Assembly: GCA_019359245.1 (NCBI GenBank)
Contig: JAHHHR010000067.1
Coordinates: forward strand, 1-40,497
DNA: 40,497 nucleotides
Direction of reading: 5' to 3'
Origin: Nostoc desertorum CM1-VF14
GTDB taxonomy: Bacteria; Cyanobacteriota; Cyanobacteriia; Cyanobacteriales; Nostocaceae
The notes under the pieces were generated by a model, which did no database searches, was not told the origin of the DNA, and saw nothing but the letters and a program-made list of their open reading frames with translations. Both the position numbers and the translations under genes were made by a program. Each line of letters begins with the position of its first letter. Position 1 is the first letter of the stretch. This document shows, in pieces, positions 15,051-23,521 of the stretch.

Positions 15051-18000
15051 ATGACTAACCTGATTCTAGTTGTAGACGACGACGATTTAATGCGAATGCA
15101 TCTGTGTGAGCAATTGACAGAAGCAGGGTATCAGGTGGTAGAAGCGAGTAACGGTTTAGAGGCGATCGCTACCTATACTCATCTCCACCCAGAGATAATA
15201 CTGTTGGATGTCATGATGCCAGTGATGGATGGGTTGAGTTGCTGTGCTCAACTGCAAACACTCTTCGATGGCAAGGACACACCAGTGTTAATGATGACGG
15301 ATTTTTATGATCAGGCATCCGTAGAGAAAGCTTTTGCTGTGGGTGCAACTGATTTTATTAACAAGCCGATTCAATGGCCAATATTACGTCAAAGATTGCG
15401 CCGTCTTCTGGAAGCTAGTCGAACTGTGCAGGAATTACGGCAGCAAACTGCACAGGCACAATTGCAAAAAGCCCAATTCAGGATCGCATTAGATGCCGGT
15501 GGCATGGTCATCTGGAACTGGGATCTGCTGACGAACAAAATTACTTGGTCAGATAATCTGGAAGCGCTTTTTGGCTTAGAGAAAGGCACTTTCAACTATA
15601 CCTATGAAGCTTTCATCTACTGTATTCATCCCCACGATCGCGATTTTGTCAGGCGATCGCATCAGCAAGCGATTCAGGAACAAGTCAAATATGACATCGA
15701 ATTTCGAGTTGTTTTAGCCGATGGAAGAATTCGTGTTTTAGCAAGCAAAGGTGTTGTTTGTAGGAATACATCTAAAGTGGCTGTGCAAATGTCTGGGGTA
15801 TACATGGATATCACCAAGCGCAAGCAAGCCGAGGAGGCGCTAAAAGCTCATGCTAACCAGCAAGCAATGGTGGCAGAACTAAGTCAAATGGCCTTAGCTA
15901 GTACAAACTTGACTACGCTGATGAACTCATGTGTAACAATAGTTGCCCAATGTTTAAAAGTTCAGTCTTGCAAAATTTTGGAACTATTGCCAGATGATCA
16001 TAAATTGCTACTACGCGCTGGCGTAGGTTGGCAACCAGGACTTGTGGGAAAGGCAACCGTTAGCGCGGGGATTAATTCTCAAGCTGGCTACACCCTGCTT
16101 TCTAAAGAACCAGTGATTGTTAATGATCTGAGCGCCGAAACACGATTCAATGGGCCACCGCTCCTACATGAGCATCAAGTGGTGAGCGGTATTAGCGTAG
16201 TGATTCATGGCAAAGAACGTCCTTTTGGTGTATTTGGGGCCCACACAACCAAACACCACACTTTCACCAAAGATGACATTTCTTTTCTCCAAGCTGTTGC
16301 CAATGTTCTCGCTACAGCCATTGAGCGCCAACGGGTAGAAGACGCACTCAAAGAAAGCGAAGAACGCTACCAGTTAGCCGTACAGGGCAATAATGATGGC
16401 ATTTGGGATTGGAACGTTAAAAATAATCAAGTATTTTTCTCAACTCGCTGGAAGGAAATGCTTGGTTATGAAGAACATGAGATTTCCAATCATTTAGACG
16501 AATGGGCAACACGAGTGCATCCAGATGATATTGGATTTGTGAGACAAGCGATCGCTGATCACTTTGCTAAAATTACCCCGTTTTGTATCAGTGAACATCG
16601 AGTCCGGTGTAAAGATAACACCTATAAATGGGTTTTGGATCGCGGTCAGGCAGTATGGGATGAAAATGGTAACGTAGTACGGATGACAAGTTGCTATACA
16701 GATATCACTGAACGCAAGCAGGCAGAAGAACAACTGCGTCAGAGCGAAGAACGTTTCCAAATAGTCGCCCGTGCTACCAATGATATTTTATGGGACTGGG
16801 ATTTGCTGACTAATGAGGTGTGGTGGAATCAAGCTTTACAAACTCTCTTTGGTTACTCGCAAGAGCAAATAACATTCACCGCTGATTGGTGGAGTGAACA
16901 CATACATCCAGACGATAGGCAGAGAATCGCCACCCAAGCGCGGACACTTATAGATAGTGGCGAAAAATTCTGGCTAAATGAATACCGCTTTCGCCGTAGC
17001 GATGGTTCTTATGCCTACGTCTTTGATCGCGGTTATGTCGTTCATGACCAGGCAGACAAACCAGTGCGGATGATGGGTGCGATGATGGATATTACCGAAC
17101 AGCGAGCCGTGCTACACGAGCGTAATCGGGCACAAGCAGAATTAGAACGCCAAAATATGCGATCGCAATTGTTCGCTAATATCACCCTGAAAATTCGTCA
17201 GTCTCTACAAATTGATGAAATTCTTCAAACCAGCGTTACAGAGGTACAAAAGCTACTGCTTGCCGACCGGGTATTAATCTTGCGTCTACAGTCAACTGGC
17301 TCTTTTGTCGCCGTTCAAGAGGCAGTAGTTCCCGGTTTGCCTGTTGTTCTGGGGCAGCAAATTATCGATCCTTGCTTTCGTGACGATTACATCGAGCAGT
17401 ACCGTCAAGGGCGAATTAGTTCCATTAGCGACATCAAGGAAGCTGATATCCAACCTTGTCATGTCGAATTGCTGCAACGTTTCGCCGTTAGAGCCAACCT
17501 TGTAGTCCCAATTTTCTTGAAAAATCAACTGTGGGGGCTACTAATTGCCCATCAGTGCGCCCATCCCCGCCATTGGACTAACTGGGAAGTTGAACTTTTG
17601 CAACAGCTAGCAGATCAAATAGGCATCGCCTCAGCTCAGAGCCTAATTTTAGAACAAGAAACTTGGCAACGGCAAGAACTCACCCGTTCTAACGAAGAAC
17701 TGAAACAATTTGCATTTCTCGCCTCCCACGATTTACAAGAGCCACTGCGTAAGATTAAAAGCTTTGGCGATCGGCTCAAAACGAACTGTGGCGATACATT
17801 AACCGAGCAAGGACGTGATTACCTAGAACGAATGCAGAGTGCTGCATCCAGAATGCAGACATTAATTGAAGACTTGTTGACACTTTCACGAATTACTACC
17901 GGAGCGCAACCTTTTGTATCATTAAATCTCACAAAGATTGCCCAAGAGGTATTATTTGATTTAGAAATTTATGTGCAGCAAACTGGAGGAAGTGTAGAAA

Positions 18001-18401
18001 TAGGAGAGTTACCCACCATTGAAGCTGATCCTTTACAAATGCGTCAATTGCTGCAAAACCTGATCGGTAACGCCCTCAAATTCCACCGCCCACAGATACC
18101 ACCTGTGATCAAAATTTATAGCGAGTTTTTGAACAATCAAGCAGATAACATCTTTGCTAATTCTCAACTTTGTCAAATTACCGTAGAAGATAATGGGATT
18201 GGTTTTGAAGAAAAATATCTTAATCGCATTTTCAATGTTTTTCAACGTTTGCATAGTAGCATTGAGTACGAAGGCACTGGCATAGGTTTAGCTATCTCTC
18301 GGAAAATTATCGAGCGTCATCACGGAAAGATCACAGCCCAAAGCAAACCTGGGCAAGGAGCGAAATTTATGATCGTATTGCCAATTAATTCCCACACTTG
18401 A
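15051..18401 (+). CDS. Hybrid sensor kinase with dual-cysteine cyanobacteriochrome GAF domain
   Basis: A 1116-residue soluble kinase. Domains in order: receiver (1-125, phospho-acceptor Asp53 in LLDVMMP); PAS (about 145-265); GAF (about 280-425); two PAS domains (about 440-560 and 570-690); a second GAF (about 705-875); phytochrome-type HisKA with ASHDLQEPLRKI and His893; ATPase domain (about 985-1110). The second GAF carries the marks of a cyanobacteriochrome: DPCF with Cys775 and a PCH motif with Cys803-His804, 28 residues apart, followed by RANLVVP and LWGLLIAHQC. That is the DXCF-type two-cysteine arrangement that binds a bilin through both residues, so a blue/green-type light sensor is predicted. 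GAF1 lacks these motifs. The start ATG follows AAGGGAC. An Rcp1-like regulator lies downstream. Confidence 0.92.
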   Translation: MTNLILVVDDDDLMRMHLCEQLTEAGYQVVEASNGLEAIATYTHLHPEIILLDVMMPVMDGLSCCAQLQTLFDGKDTPVLMMTDFYDQASVEKAFAVGATDFINKPIQWPILRQRLRRLLEASRTVQELRQQTAQAQLQKAQFRIALDAGGMVIWNWDLLTNKITWSDNLEALFGLEKGTFNYTYEAFIYCIHPHDRDFVRRSHQQAIQEQVKYDIEFRVVLADGRIRVLASKGVVCRNTSKVAVQMSGVYMDITKRKQAEEALKAHANQQAMVAELSQMALASTNLTTLMNSCVTIVAQCLKVQSCKILELLPDDHKLLLRAGVGWQPGLVGKATVSAGINSQAGYTLLSKEPVIVNDLSAETRFNGPPLLHEHQVVSGISVVIHGKERPFGVFGAHTTKHHTFTKDDISFLQAVANVLATAIERQRVEDALKESEERYQLAVQGNNDGIWDWNVKNNQVFFSTRWKEMLGYEEHEISNHLDEWATRVHPDDIGFVRQAIADHFAKITPFCISEHRVRCKDNTYKWVLDRGQAVWDENGNVVRMTSCYTDITERKQAEEQLRQSEERFQIVARATNDILWDWDLLTNEVWWNQALQTLFGYSQEQITFTADWWSEHIHPDDRQRIATQARTLIDSGEKFWLNEYRFRRSDGSYAYVFDRGYVVHDQADKPVRMMGAMMDITEQRAVLHERNRAQAELERQNMRSQLFANITLKIRQSLQIDEILQTSVTEVQKLLLADRVLILRLQSTGSFVAVQEAVVPGLPVVLGQQIIDPCFRDDYIEQYRQGRISSISDIKEADIQPCHVELLQRFAVRANLVVPIFLKNQLWGLLIAHQCAHPRHWTNWEVELLQQLADQIGIASAQSLILEQETWQRQELTRSNEELKQFAFLASHDLQEPLRKIKSFGDRLKTNCGDTLTEQGRDYLERMQSAASRMQTLIEDLLTLSRITTGAQPFVSLNLTKIAQEVLFDLEIYVQQTGGSVEIGELPTIEADPLQMRQLLQNLIGNALKFHRPQIPPVIKIYSEFLNNQADNIFANSQLCQITVEDNGIGFEEKYLNRIFNVFQRLHSSIEYEGTGIGLAISRKIIERHHGKITAQSKPGQGAKFMIVLPINSHT

Positions 18402-18448
18402 TTTTTATTCCTGGAGAGAGATAATCCTATAGCCTAAAATTAACTGAA

Positions 18449-18491
18449 TTGTACAACTACGTCCTGTAATTTGTCGGGCGTAGTTGTACAA
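18449..18491. terminator. Inverted repeat, possible terminator of the kinase gene
   Basis: TTGTACAACTACG (18449-18461) and its exact reverse complement (18479-18491) enclose a 17-nt loop, starting 48 bp after the kinase stop codon. No T-run follows, so function as a terminator is uncertain. Confidence 0.4.
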
Positions 18492-18537
18492 ATTGACCAT
18501 CATGTCAATTATTAATGAGATTCATTTCAGGTTATTG

Positions 18538-18571
18538 GCAACTAATACAATATGCATATTGTATTAGTTGC
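18538..18571. promoter_or_regulatory. Perfect 34-bp palindrome
   Basis: The 17 bases 18538-18554 are the exact reverse complement of 18555-18571, with TGCA at the centre and no spacer. It could form a cruciform, act as a dimeric binding site, or give an RNA hairpin in the leader of the response regulator gene, about 140 bp ahead of its start. Confidence 0.55.
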
Positions 18572-18708
18572 TTGCTGGTAACGAAATAATGGAGCTTTCA
18601 CAGCTAAACATATAAACTGCATCTTTGATTATTTATGTCAATGTAAGAGTTCCCATCTGTACCAAGTTAATCACTTGATTCATACTAATACAAAGGAGAC
18701 GATGCATA

Positions 18709-19209
18709 GTGAAGGGTCGAGAAACAAACGTCACAATCTTAATGGCTGATGATGATGAAGACGACGGCATCTTGGTTCGTGAGGCGTTGGCAGAAAGTCA
18801 ATTGCCAATTGAACTATACATCGTAAGTAATGGTGAAGAGTTGATGGATTATCTTTACCACCGTGGTAGATATGCTAACAACAGCAGTTTACCGTATCCG
18901 GGGTTGATTTTATTAGATTTGAATATGCCTAGAATTGGCGGTCTTGAGGCGCTCAAAGAGGTAAAAAATGACCCACAACTGCGGCGAATTCCAGTTGTCA
19001 TCCTGTCAACATCACGAAGAGAAGAAGATATATATAATACTTACGAGTTGGGTGCGAACTCCTTCATTATTAAGCCAGTGACTTTTGCTTCATTAGTTGA
19101 GGTCATGAAGACGCTATTCAAATATTGGTTTGAAATTGTGAAACTGCCACTAGAAGCCGTGGGAGATAAACATGGACAACACCCCTATCAAAGTTCTGTT
19201 CATCGATGA
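18709..19209 (+). CDS. Single-domain response regulator, Rcp1-like
   Basis: A 166-residue receiver without an output domain. Acidic pocket residues are in ADDDEDD (about 13-19), the phospho-acceptor is Asp70 in LLDLNMP, followed by STS (about 100) and the conserved Lys in IIKPVTF. Its long insertion GEELMDYLYHRGRY and overall form resemble Rcp1, the regulator partnering cyanobacterial phytochrome Cph1, so it is a natural partner for the phytochrome-type kinase just upstream. The start is GTG at 18709, supported by AAAGGAG ten bases before it; the ATG at 18702 is out of frame and too close to that site. The 3' end overlaps the next gene by 38 bp, which implies coupled expression. Confidence 0.9.
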   Translation: MKGRETNVTILMADDDEDDGILVREALAESQLPIELYIVSNGEELMDYLYHRGRYANNSSLPYPGLILLDLNMPRIGGLEALKEVKNDPQLRRIPVVILSTSRREEDIYNTYELGANSFIIKPVTFASLVEVMKTLFKYWFEIVKLPLEAVGDKHGQHPYQSSVHR

Positions 19210-21061
19210 TGACGAAGATGACTATATTTTAACTCGTTATTGGTTGAGTGAATTTCAGGTAGCAAACTGCGAACTAGAATGGGTGAATAATTATGAAGCA
19301 GCAAAGAATGCGATCGCTCGAAACCAACATGACATTTATCTTGTAGACTACCGTTTGGGGCCAGACACTGGACTGGAACTTTTGCGCGAAGCAATTGCCA
19401 ACGGCTGTTGTTCTCCGATAATTTTGCTGACTGGTCAGGGCGACTGGGAAATAGATATCGAAGCCATGAAAGCCGGAGCAGCAGATTATCTCGAAAAAAG
19501 CCAGTTGACCGCACCTTTATTAGAGCGTTCTATCCGCTATGCCATTGAGCGCAAACAAACAGAACAGAAAATCCGCGAACAAGCCGCTTTACTAGATGTT
19601 GCCACTGATGCAATTTTTGTGTGTGATTTAGACAATAAAATTTTATTTTGGAACAAAAGTGCTGAGAGCCTATACGGTTGGAAAAAAGAAGAAGCTATCA
19701 ATAAGAAGACACAAGCTCTCTGGCATGAAAAAAGTTTGTCTCAAGTTGAAAAAGTACTCAGTATTATGATGCAACATGGCTCTTGGCAGGGCGAGTTACA
19801 TCAAAAAACAAAATCAGGTAAAGAAATTATTGTTGAAAGTCGTTGGACACTGGTGCATGAATTCGGTAATAAACCACAATCTATTCTCATTGTTAACACT
19901 AACATCACACAAAAAAAACAACTGGAAGCGCAATTTCTCCGCGCCCAGCGATTGGAAAGTATTGGTACCTTAGCCAGTGGTATCGCCCACGACCTGAATA
20001 ATATTCTTGCCCCGATTCTGATGACAGCTCAACTGTTTGAGGCACAAGTCCATGATGAGCGTTCTCGACGACTGTTGCAAATATTAATTACAAACGCTAA
20101 ACGTGGGGCTAATTTAGTTAAGCAAGTATTATCTTTTACTCGCGGAATTGAGGGCGATCACACAATATTACAATTAAAACATTTAATAATAGAAATTAAG
20201 CAAATTATTAGAGAAACTTTTCCCAAATCCATTGAAGTTTCCACTCAAATTTCGCAAAATCTTTGGACTGTATCTGGTGATGCGACTCAATTACATCAAG
20301 TACTAATGAATTTGTGTGTCAATGCTCGTGACGCTATGCCAAATGGTGGAACTTTAAAAATATTGGCAGAAAATCTCTTAATTGACGAAAATTACGCCAA
20401 GATGCATATTGATGCTAAAGTTGGTCACCACATTGTTATTACTGTTACTGATGCGGGAATTGGTATTAAACCAGAAATATTAGATCGGATATTTGAGCCA
20501 TTTTTTACTACCAAAGAACTCGGTAAAGGTACTGGTCTTGGCCTTTCTACTGTAGTTGGCATTATTAAAAGCCACGGCGGTTTTATCGATGTAGTAAGCG
20601 TTCAGGGAAAAGGCAGCCAATTTAAAGTGTATTTGCCTGCACAAGATGTGAGAGAAACTATAGAAGAACAAGAACAGGGATTACCTTCAGGGCAAGGAGA
20701 ATTAATTTTAGTTGTAGATGACGAAGCTGCCATTCGAGATGTGACAAAAACATCTTTAGAAAGCCATAATTACAAAGCAATCACAGCTAGTGATGGTATT
20801 GAAGCAATAGCCTTATATGCAGAACATCAAGATAAAATATCTCTTGTATTAACTGATATGCTCATGCCAGCTATGGATGGGATAACTACTATTCGCACCC
20901 TCCGAAAAATTAACCCAGATGTCAAAATCATTGCTGTCAGTGGGCTGACTTCGGCTGATAAAGTTAATACAGCTTATGGCATGGGTATCAAAGCCTTTTT
21001 ATCCAAGCCTTATACAGCTAGCCAATTATTGCAAACTATTAGCACAGTTAAAAATAGTTAG
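19172..21061 (+). CDS. Hybrid histidine kinase, REC-PAS-HK-REC
   Basis: A 629-residue soluble protein. The N-terminal receiver has DDDEDD and Asp59 in LVDYRLG (1-125). A PAS domain covers about 140-255. HisKA has SGIAHDLNNIL with His273, of the NtrB-like subgroup rather than the phytochrome-like one. The ATPase domain (about 370-490) has NLCVNARDAMP and GTGLGLSTV. The C-terminal receiver has Asp562 in LTDMLMP and the Lys in LSKPYTA. Starting with a receiver suggests it can accept phosphate from another kinase and alter its own activity, so it may sit downstream of the photoreceptor kinase. It overlaps the response regulator gene by 38 bp. The start ATG is preceded by GGGAG. Confidence 0.9.
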   Translation: MDNTPIKVLFIDDDEDDYILTRYWLSEFQVANCELEWVNNYEAAKNAIARNQHDIYLVDYRLGPDTGLELLREAIANGCCSPIILLTGQGDWEIDIEAMKAGAADYLEKSQLTAPLLERSIRYAIERKQTEQKIREQAALLDVATDAIFVCDLDNKILFWNKSAESLYGWKKEEAINKKTQALWHEKSLSQVEKVLSIMMQHGSWQGELHQKTKSGKEIIVESRWTLVHEFGNKPQSILIVNTNITQKKQLEAQFLRAQRLESIGTLASGIAHDLNNILAPILMTAQLFEAQVHDERSRRLLQILITNAKRGANLVKQVLSFTRGIEGDHTILQLKHLIIEIKQIIRETFPKSIEVSTQISQNLWTVSGDATQLHQVLMNLCVNARDAMPNGGTLKILAENLLIDENYAKMHIDAKVGHHIVITVTDAGIGIKPEILDRIFEPFFTTKELGKGTGLGLSTVVGIIKSHGGFIDVVSVQGKGSQFKVYLPAQDVRETIEEQEQGLPSGQGELILVVDDEAAIRDVTKTSLESHNYKAITASDGIEAIALYAEHQDKISLVLTDMLMPAMDGITTIRTLRKINPDVKIIAVSGLTSADKVNTAYGMGIKAFLSKPYTASQLLQTISTVKNS

Positions 21062-21091
21062 GAATTGGGAATTGGGAATTGGGAATTACTA
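21062..21091. repeat. Heptamer tandem repeat (GGGAATT-type)
   Basis: Four near-identical copies of a 7-bp unit reading GGGAATT directly after the kinase stop codon. It belongs to the same class of short tandem heptamers found near 21600, 22200, 23275, 23480, 24000 and 24870. Confidence 0.75.
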
Positions 21092-21155
21092 ATTTATTTG
21101 CCAAACTTGAAAGTTATAATTTAGTAACTTCTAACTCCTAACTATTTAACTCCCC

Positions 21156-21539
21156 ATGACTAAGGATGAAGTCTTAGCAGCTAATGCAGCTTTTTATCGA
21201 GCTTTTGAAAGAAAAGATATTGAAGCAATGAGTGCAGTATGGTCACAAGGAACTGGTAGTTTTTGTATTCATCCTGGAAGTAATATACTGCGAGGTTGGA
21301 AGGAGATTCGCACATCTTGGGAGCAGATATTTAAAAATACTGCTTATATCGAAATAAACACAGACATAATTGCTACAGAAATAAACGATAATATTGCCTA
21401 TGTTATACTGAGGGAAAATGTGTTCCAAGTAGTAAGTGGGAGAAGACTTGAAGCACAGTCAACAGCTACAAATGTATTTCAGTTTCTTGGCGAGAAGTGG
21501 TATTTACTACATCATCATGGTAGCCCAGTTTTGCGGTAA
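21156..21539 (+). CDS. SnoaL/NTF2-like domain protein
   Basis: A 127-residue small soluble protein matching the SnoaL_3/NTF2-like fold: VLAANAAFYRAFERKDIEAM, then WSQ, CIHPG with a GW following, SWEQIF, a beta section, and the ending WYLLHHHGSPV. Such proteins form small cone-shaped barrels used as ketosteroid-isomerase-like enzymes, stress proteins or binding modules; the Cys-x-His-Pro-Gly signature is common in uncharacterised bacterial members. No partner gene points to a substrate. It is set off from the kinase by a heptamer repeat and from pyrR by another. Confidence 0.8.
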   Translation: MTKDEVLAANAAFYRAFERKDIEAMSAVWSQGTGSFCIHPGSNILRGWKEIRTSWEQIFKNTAYIEINTDIIATEINDNIAYVILRENVFQVVSGRRLEAQSTATNVFQFLGEKWYLLHHHGSPVLR

Positions 21540-21599
21540 CAAAATGCGAGAGTGGGGAATGGGGAGCAGAAGGAGGAGGGGGAGCAGGGGAAAAATAAC

Positions 21600-21659
21600 T
21601 AATGCCCAATGCCCAATGACTAATGCCCAATGACTAATGACAAATGACTAATGACTAAT
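21600..21659. repeat. Heptamer tandem repeat (AATGCCC/AATGACT), overlapping the pyrR stop
   Basis: Eight consecutive 7-bp units beginning AATG (AATGCCC, AATGCCC, AATGACT, AATGCCC, AATGACT, AATGACA, AATGACT, AATGACT). The right end enters the pyrR reading frame and supplies its stop codon and last residues. A G-rich low-complexity stretch (about 21550-21592) lies just to the left. Confidence 0.9.
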
Positions 21660-22184
21660 CAACTCTACTGCATCTCGTCCATCGCAATTTTGTAAGTAAA
21701 CTTTGACAACTTCTTCTTTAGCAGTAGGCAACTTTTTGCCAATAAAATCTGGGTGGATTGGTAATTCTCGATGACCCCTATCTACTAACACAGCTAAACG
21801 AATCACCTCTGGTCTACCATAGTCGTTGACTGCATTCAAAGCAGCGCGAATCGTCCGTCCTTTGAAAATCACATCATCCACTAGTACAACAGTTTTCCCT
21901 GTAAGATCAAAAGGAATTTGGCTTTTCGCTGGAGTCCGCAATCCAATTTTGTCAAGGTCATCTCGATAAAATGTAATGTCCAAAGCGCCGACTGAAACGG
22001 CTACATCTTCCAGCGTTTCAATTTGACGTGCCAACAATTCGGCTAATAACGCACCTCTGGTATAAATGCCAAGAAGCACCAGTTGAGATAAATCACGCGT
22101 CCTTTCTACAATTTGAGATGCAAGGCGAGTCAAGGTACGACGGATTTCTTCGGATGAGAGAATTTCAACTACTTTAGCAGACAT
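21648..22184 (-). CDS. pyrR: PyrR: pyrimidine regulatory protein / uracil phosphoribosyltransferase
   Basis: A 178-residue type I phosphoribosyltransferase fold. The PRPP-binding loop VVLVDDVIFKGRTIRAAL lies at about 99-116. LLGIYTRGALLAELLARQI (about 37-55) and the GALDITFYRDD segment are typical of PyrR. It converts uracil and PRPP to UMP and in many bacteria also binds pyr mRNA to control pyrimidine synthesis; whether that occurs here is not shown, and no pyr genes adjoin it. The C-terminal ISH and stop come from the heptamer array. The ATG is at 22182-22184. An inverted heptamer repeat lies between it and cbiB. Confidence 0.93.
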   Translation of the reverse strand: MSAKVVEILSSEEIRRTLTRLASQIVERTRDLSQLVLLGIYTRGALLAELLARQIETLEDVAVSVGALDITFYRDDLDKIGLRTPAKSQIPFDLTGKTVVLVDDVIFKGRTIRAALNAVNDYGRPEVIRLAVLVDRGHRELPIHPDFIGKKLPTAKEEVVKVYLQNCDGRDAVELISH

Positions 22185-22195
22185 AGCGAGTTATA

Positions 22196-22262
22196 AGTTA
22201 GGAGTGATCACTTAAGAGTTAGGAGTTTTTATTCTTAACTCCTAGCTCCTAACTCCTAACTT
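22196..22262. repeat. Inverted heptamer repeats between pyrR and cbiB
   Basis: Units TAGGAGT/TTAGGAG on the left face CTCCTAA/CTCCTAG units on the right around a short TTTTTATTCTT stretch, so transcripts could fold into a hairpin. A related CTAACTCCTAAC stretch lies upstream of the NTF2-like gene near 21127-21150. Confidence 0.75.
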
Positions 22263-22273
22263 TACATTTATCA

Positions 22274-23245
22274 TTACCTATTTGCGAGTATTAAGAATAT
22301 TGCGATCGCTATCCCTAACCATAACAAAAAACAATATCGAGTCAACTGTAAAGCATTCTGAATAGAAGTTGCAGTAATCGGATAAATAGCATCTCCGAGC
22401 AATGGTTTGTACTTAGCTACCCCGCGATACCAATTTGTACCCCCCATCTGCACACCTAAAAAAGCAGCATAGGCGCACTCACTCCAGCCAGAATTAGGAC
22501 TAGGATCGTTAATTGCATCCCGACGACAAATTCGCCAAACATCCATCGGTTTACCCGATAACAGCGCCAGAGTCACAACTGTTAACCGACAAGGTAGCCA
22601 AGTCAAACAATCTTCCAACCGCGCACAGAACCATCCCAAATAAGTATAAGGTGCTTCCCGGTAGCCCACCATTGAATCAAGGGTACTGCTGGCTTTATAT
22701 GCTAAAGCCAAAGGAGTTGGCCCTACAACTGGCACAAAAACACCAACAATTGCATAGAAAAGCGGAGCCATCACCCCATCGGTGGCATTTTCTGCAACCG
22801 TTTCTAAAACGGCTCGTGAAACTTCTGCTTGTGAAAGATTTTGGGTATCTCGACCAACATAATTACTTAAAATCTTCCGAGCCTTCTCCAAATCTCCCAC
22901 TGTTAAAGGTTCTAAAACAGCCACTGCTGCTGCTCGCAAACTTTTGCCAGCAAAACAACTAGCCAAAAGAATGATATTTATTGCTATTCCCAACAACGGA
23001 TGAACCAATTTGGCACTTTGAATAATCAAAAAGCCAACAAGACCGCTACCAATTATTAGGATAAGACCTAGTACAATTCCAGCTAGGCGTTGTGTGAGAG
23101 AATTTTTACACAATTGGAGAGAAAATTTCGTTAGGCGAGAAATTACCCACCCCATAACTTGCACTGGATGAGGCCAATTCCAAGGATCGCCAATTAAGTA
23201 ATCTAAAAGTGCAGCAATTATTAAGATATAGATACTATCGGTCAT
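22274..23245 (-). CDS. cbiB: Adenosylcobinamide-phosphate synthase CbiB/CobD
   Basis: A 323-residue polytopic membrane protein. The N-terminal ALLDYLIGDPWNWPHPVQ is diagnostic of CbiB, followed by hydrophobic segments near 50-75 and 85-110, a TVAENATDGVMAPLFY block, the YKASSTLDSMVGYR block, and a C-terminal membrane segment. It attaches the aminopropanol (or its phosphate) arm to adenosylcobyric acid in cobalamin/pseudocobalamin synthesis. It is named cobD in the aerobic-pathway convention, which is not the CobD decarboxylase of enteric bacteria. No other cobalamin gene is in the window. Length is normal for the family. Confidence 0.93.
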   Translation of the reverse strand: MTDSIYILIIAALLDYLIGDPWNWPHPVQVMGWVISRLTKFSLQLCKNSLTQRLAGIVLGLILIIGSGLVGFLIIQSAKLVHPLLGIAINIILLASCFAGKSLRAAAVAVLEPLTVGDLEKARKILSNYVGRDTQNLSQAEVSRAVLETVAENATDGVMAPLFYAIVGVFVPVVGPTPLALAYKASSTLDSMVGYREAPYTYLGWFCARLEDCLTWLPCRLTVVTLALLSGKPMDVWRICRRDAINDPSPNSGWSECAYAAFLGVQMGGTNWYRGVAKYKPLLGDAIYPITATSIQNALQLTRYCFLLWLGIAIAIFLILANR

Positions 23246-23266
23246 AGTTACGAGTCAAGAGTCAAT

Positions 23267-23506
23267 CAATTTTGGATTTTGGATTTTGGATTGACCCCAA
23301 CCACGTTAGCGTGGCGTTACGAAGTCCGGGTACTTGCCTCTGATAGTGCAGTGTTAGCCTTGCTAGGCGCAGTGTCTTGTAGAAAAGAACGAGCGTCGGA
23401 TTTTAAATTGATGATTTTCGATTTGTTCCGTCCACGAAAGTGTTGTGGGATGAATTACCGGATGGGGTATCAACCAAAAAATCTAAAATCTAAAATTCGT
23501 AGTTAA
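23267..23506. repeat. Heptamer repeats around the cbiB-Rrf2 gap
   Basis: A GGATTTT heptamer array (about 23272-23293) and an AAAATCT array (about 23478-23500) lie in opposite polarity, separated by about 180 bp that includes fragments of dispersed repeats (AACCACGTTAGCGTGGCGTTACG, partly palindromic, near 23298-23322). No gene was recognised between them. Confidence 0.65.
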
Positions 23507-23521
23507 TATTTAGACTATTGA

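Larger units (their letters stand above)
18402..18708. other. Intergenic region with two hairpin-forming inverted repeats
   Basis: A 307-bp spacer between the photoreceptor kinase and the response regulator. It holds a 13-bp-arm inverted repeat (18449-18491) and a perfect 34-bp palindrome (18538-18571), then a clear AAAGGAG ribosome binding site at 18692-18698. No gene was recognised. Confidence 0.65.

Noticed and set aside
22513..22962. 149-codon open frame opposite cbiB
   Set aside because: It lies wholly antisense to a firmly identified gene and its composition is typical of a shadow frame.
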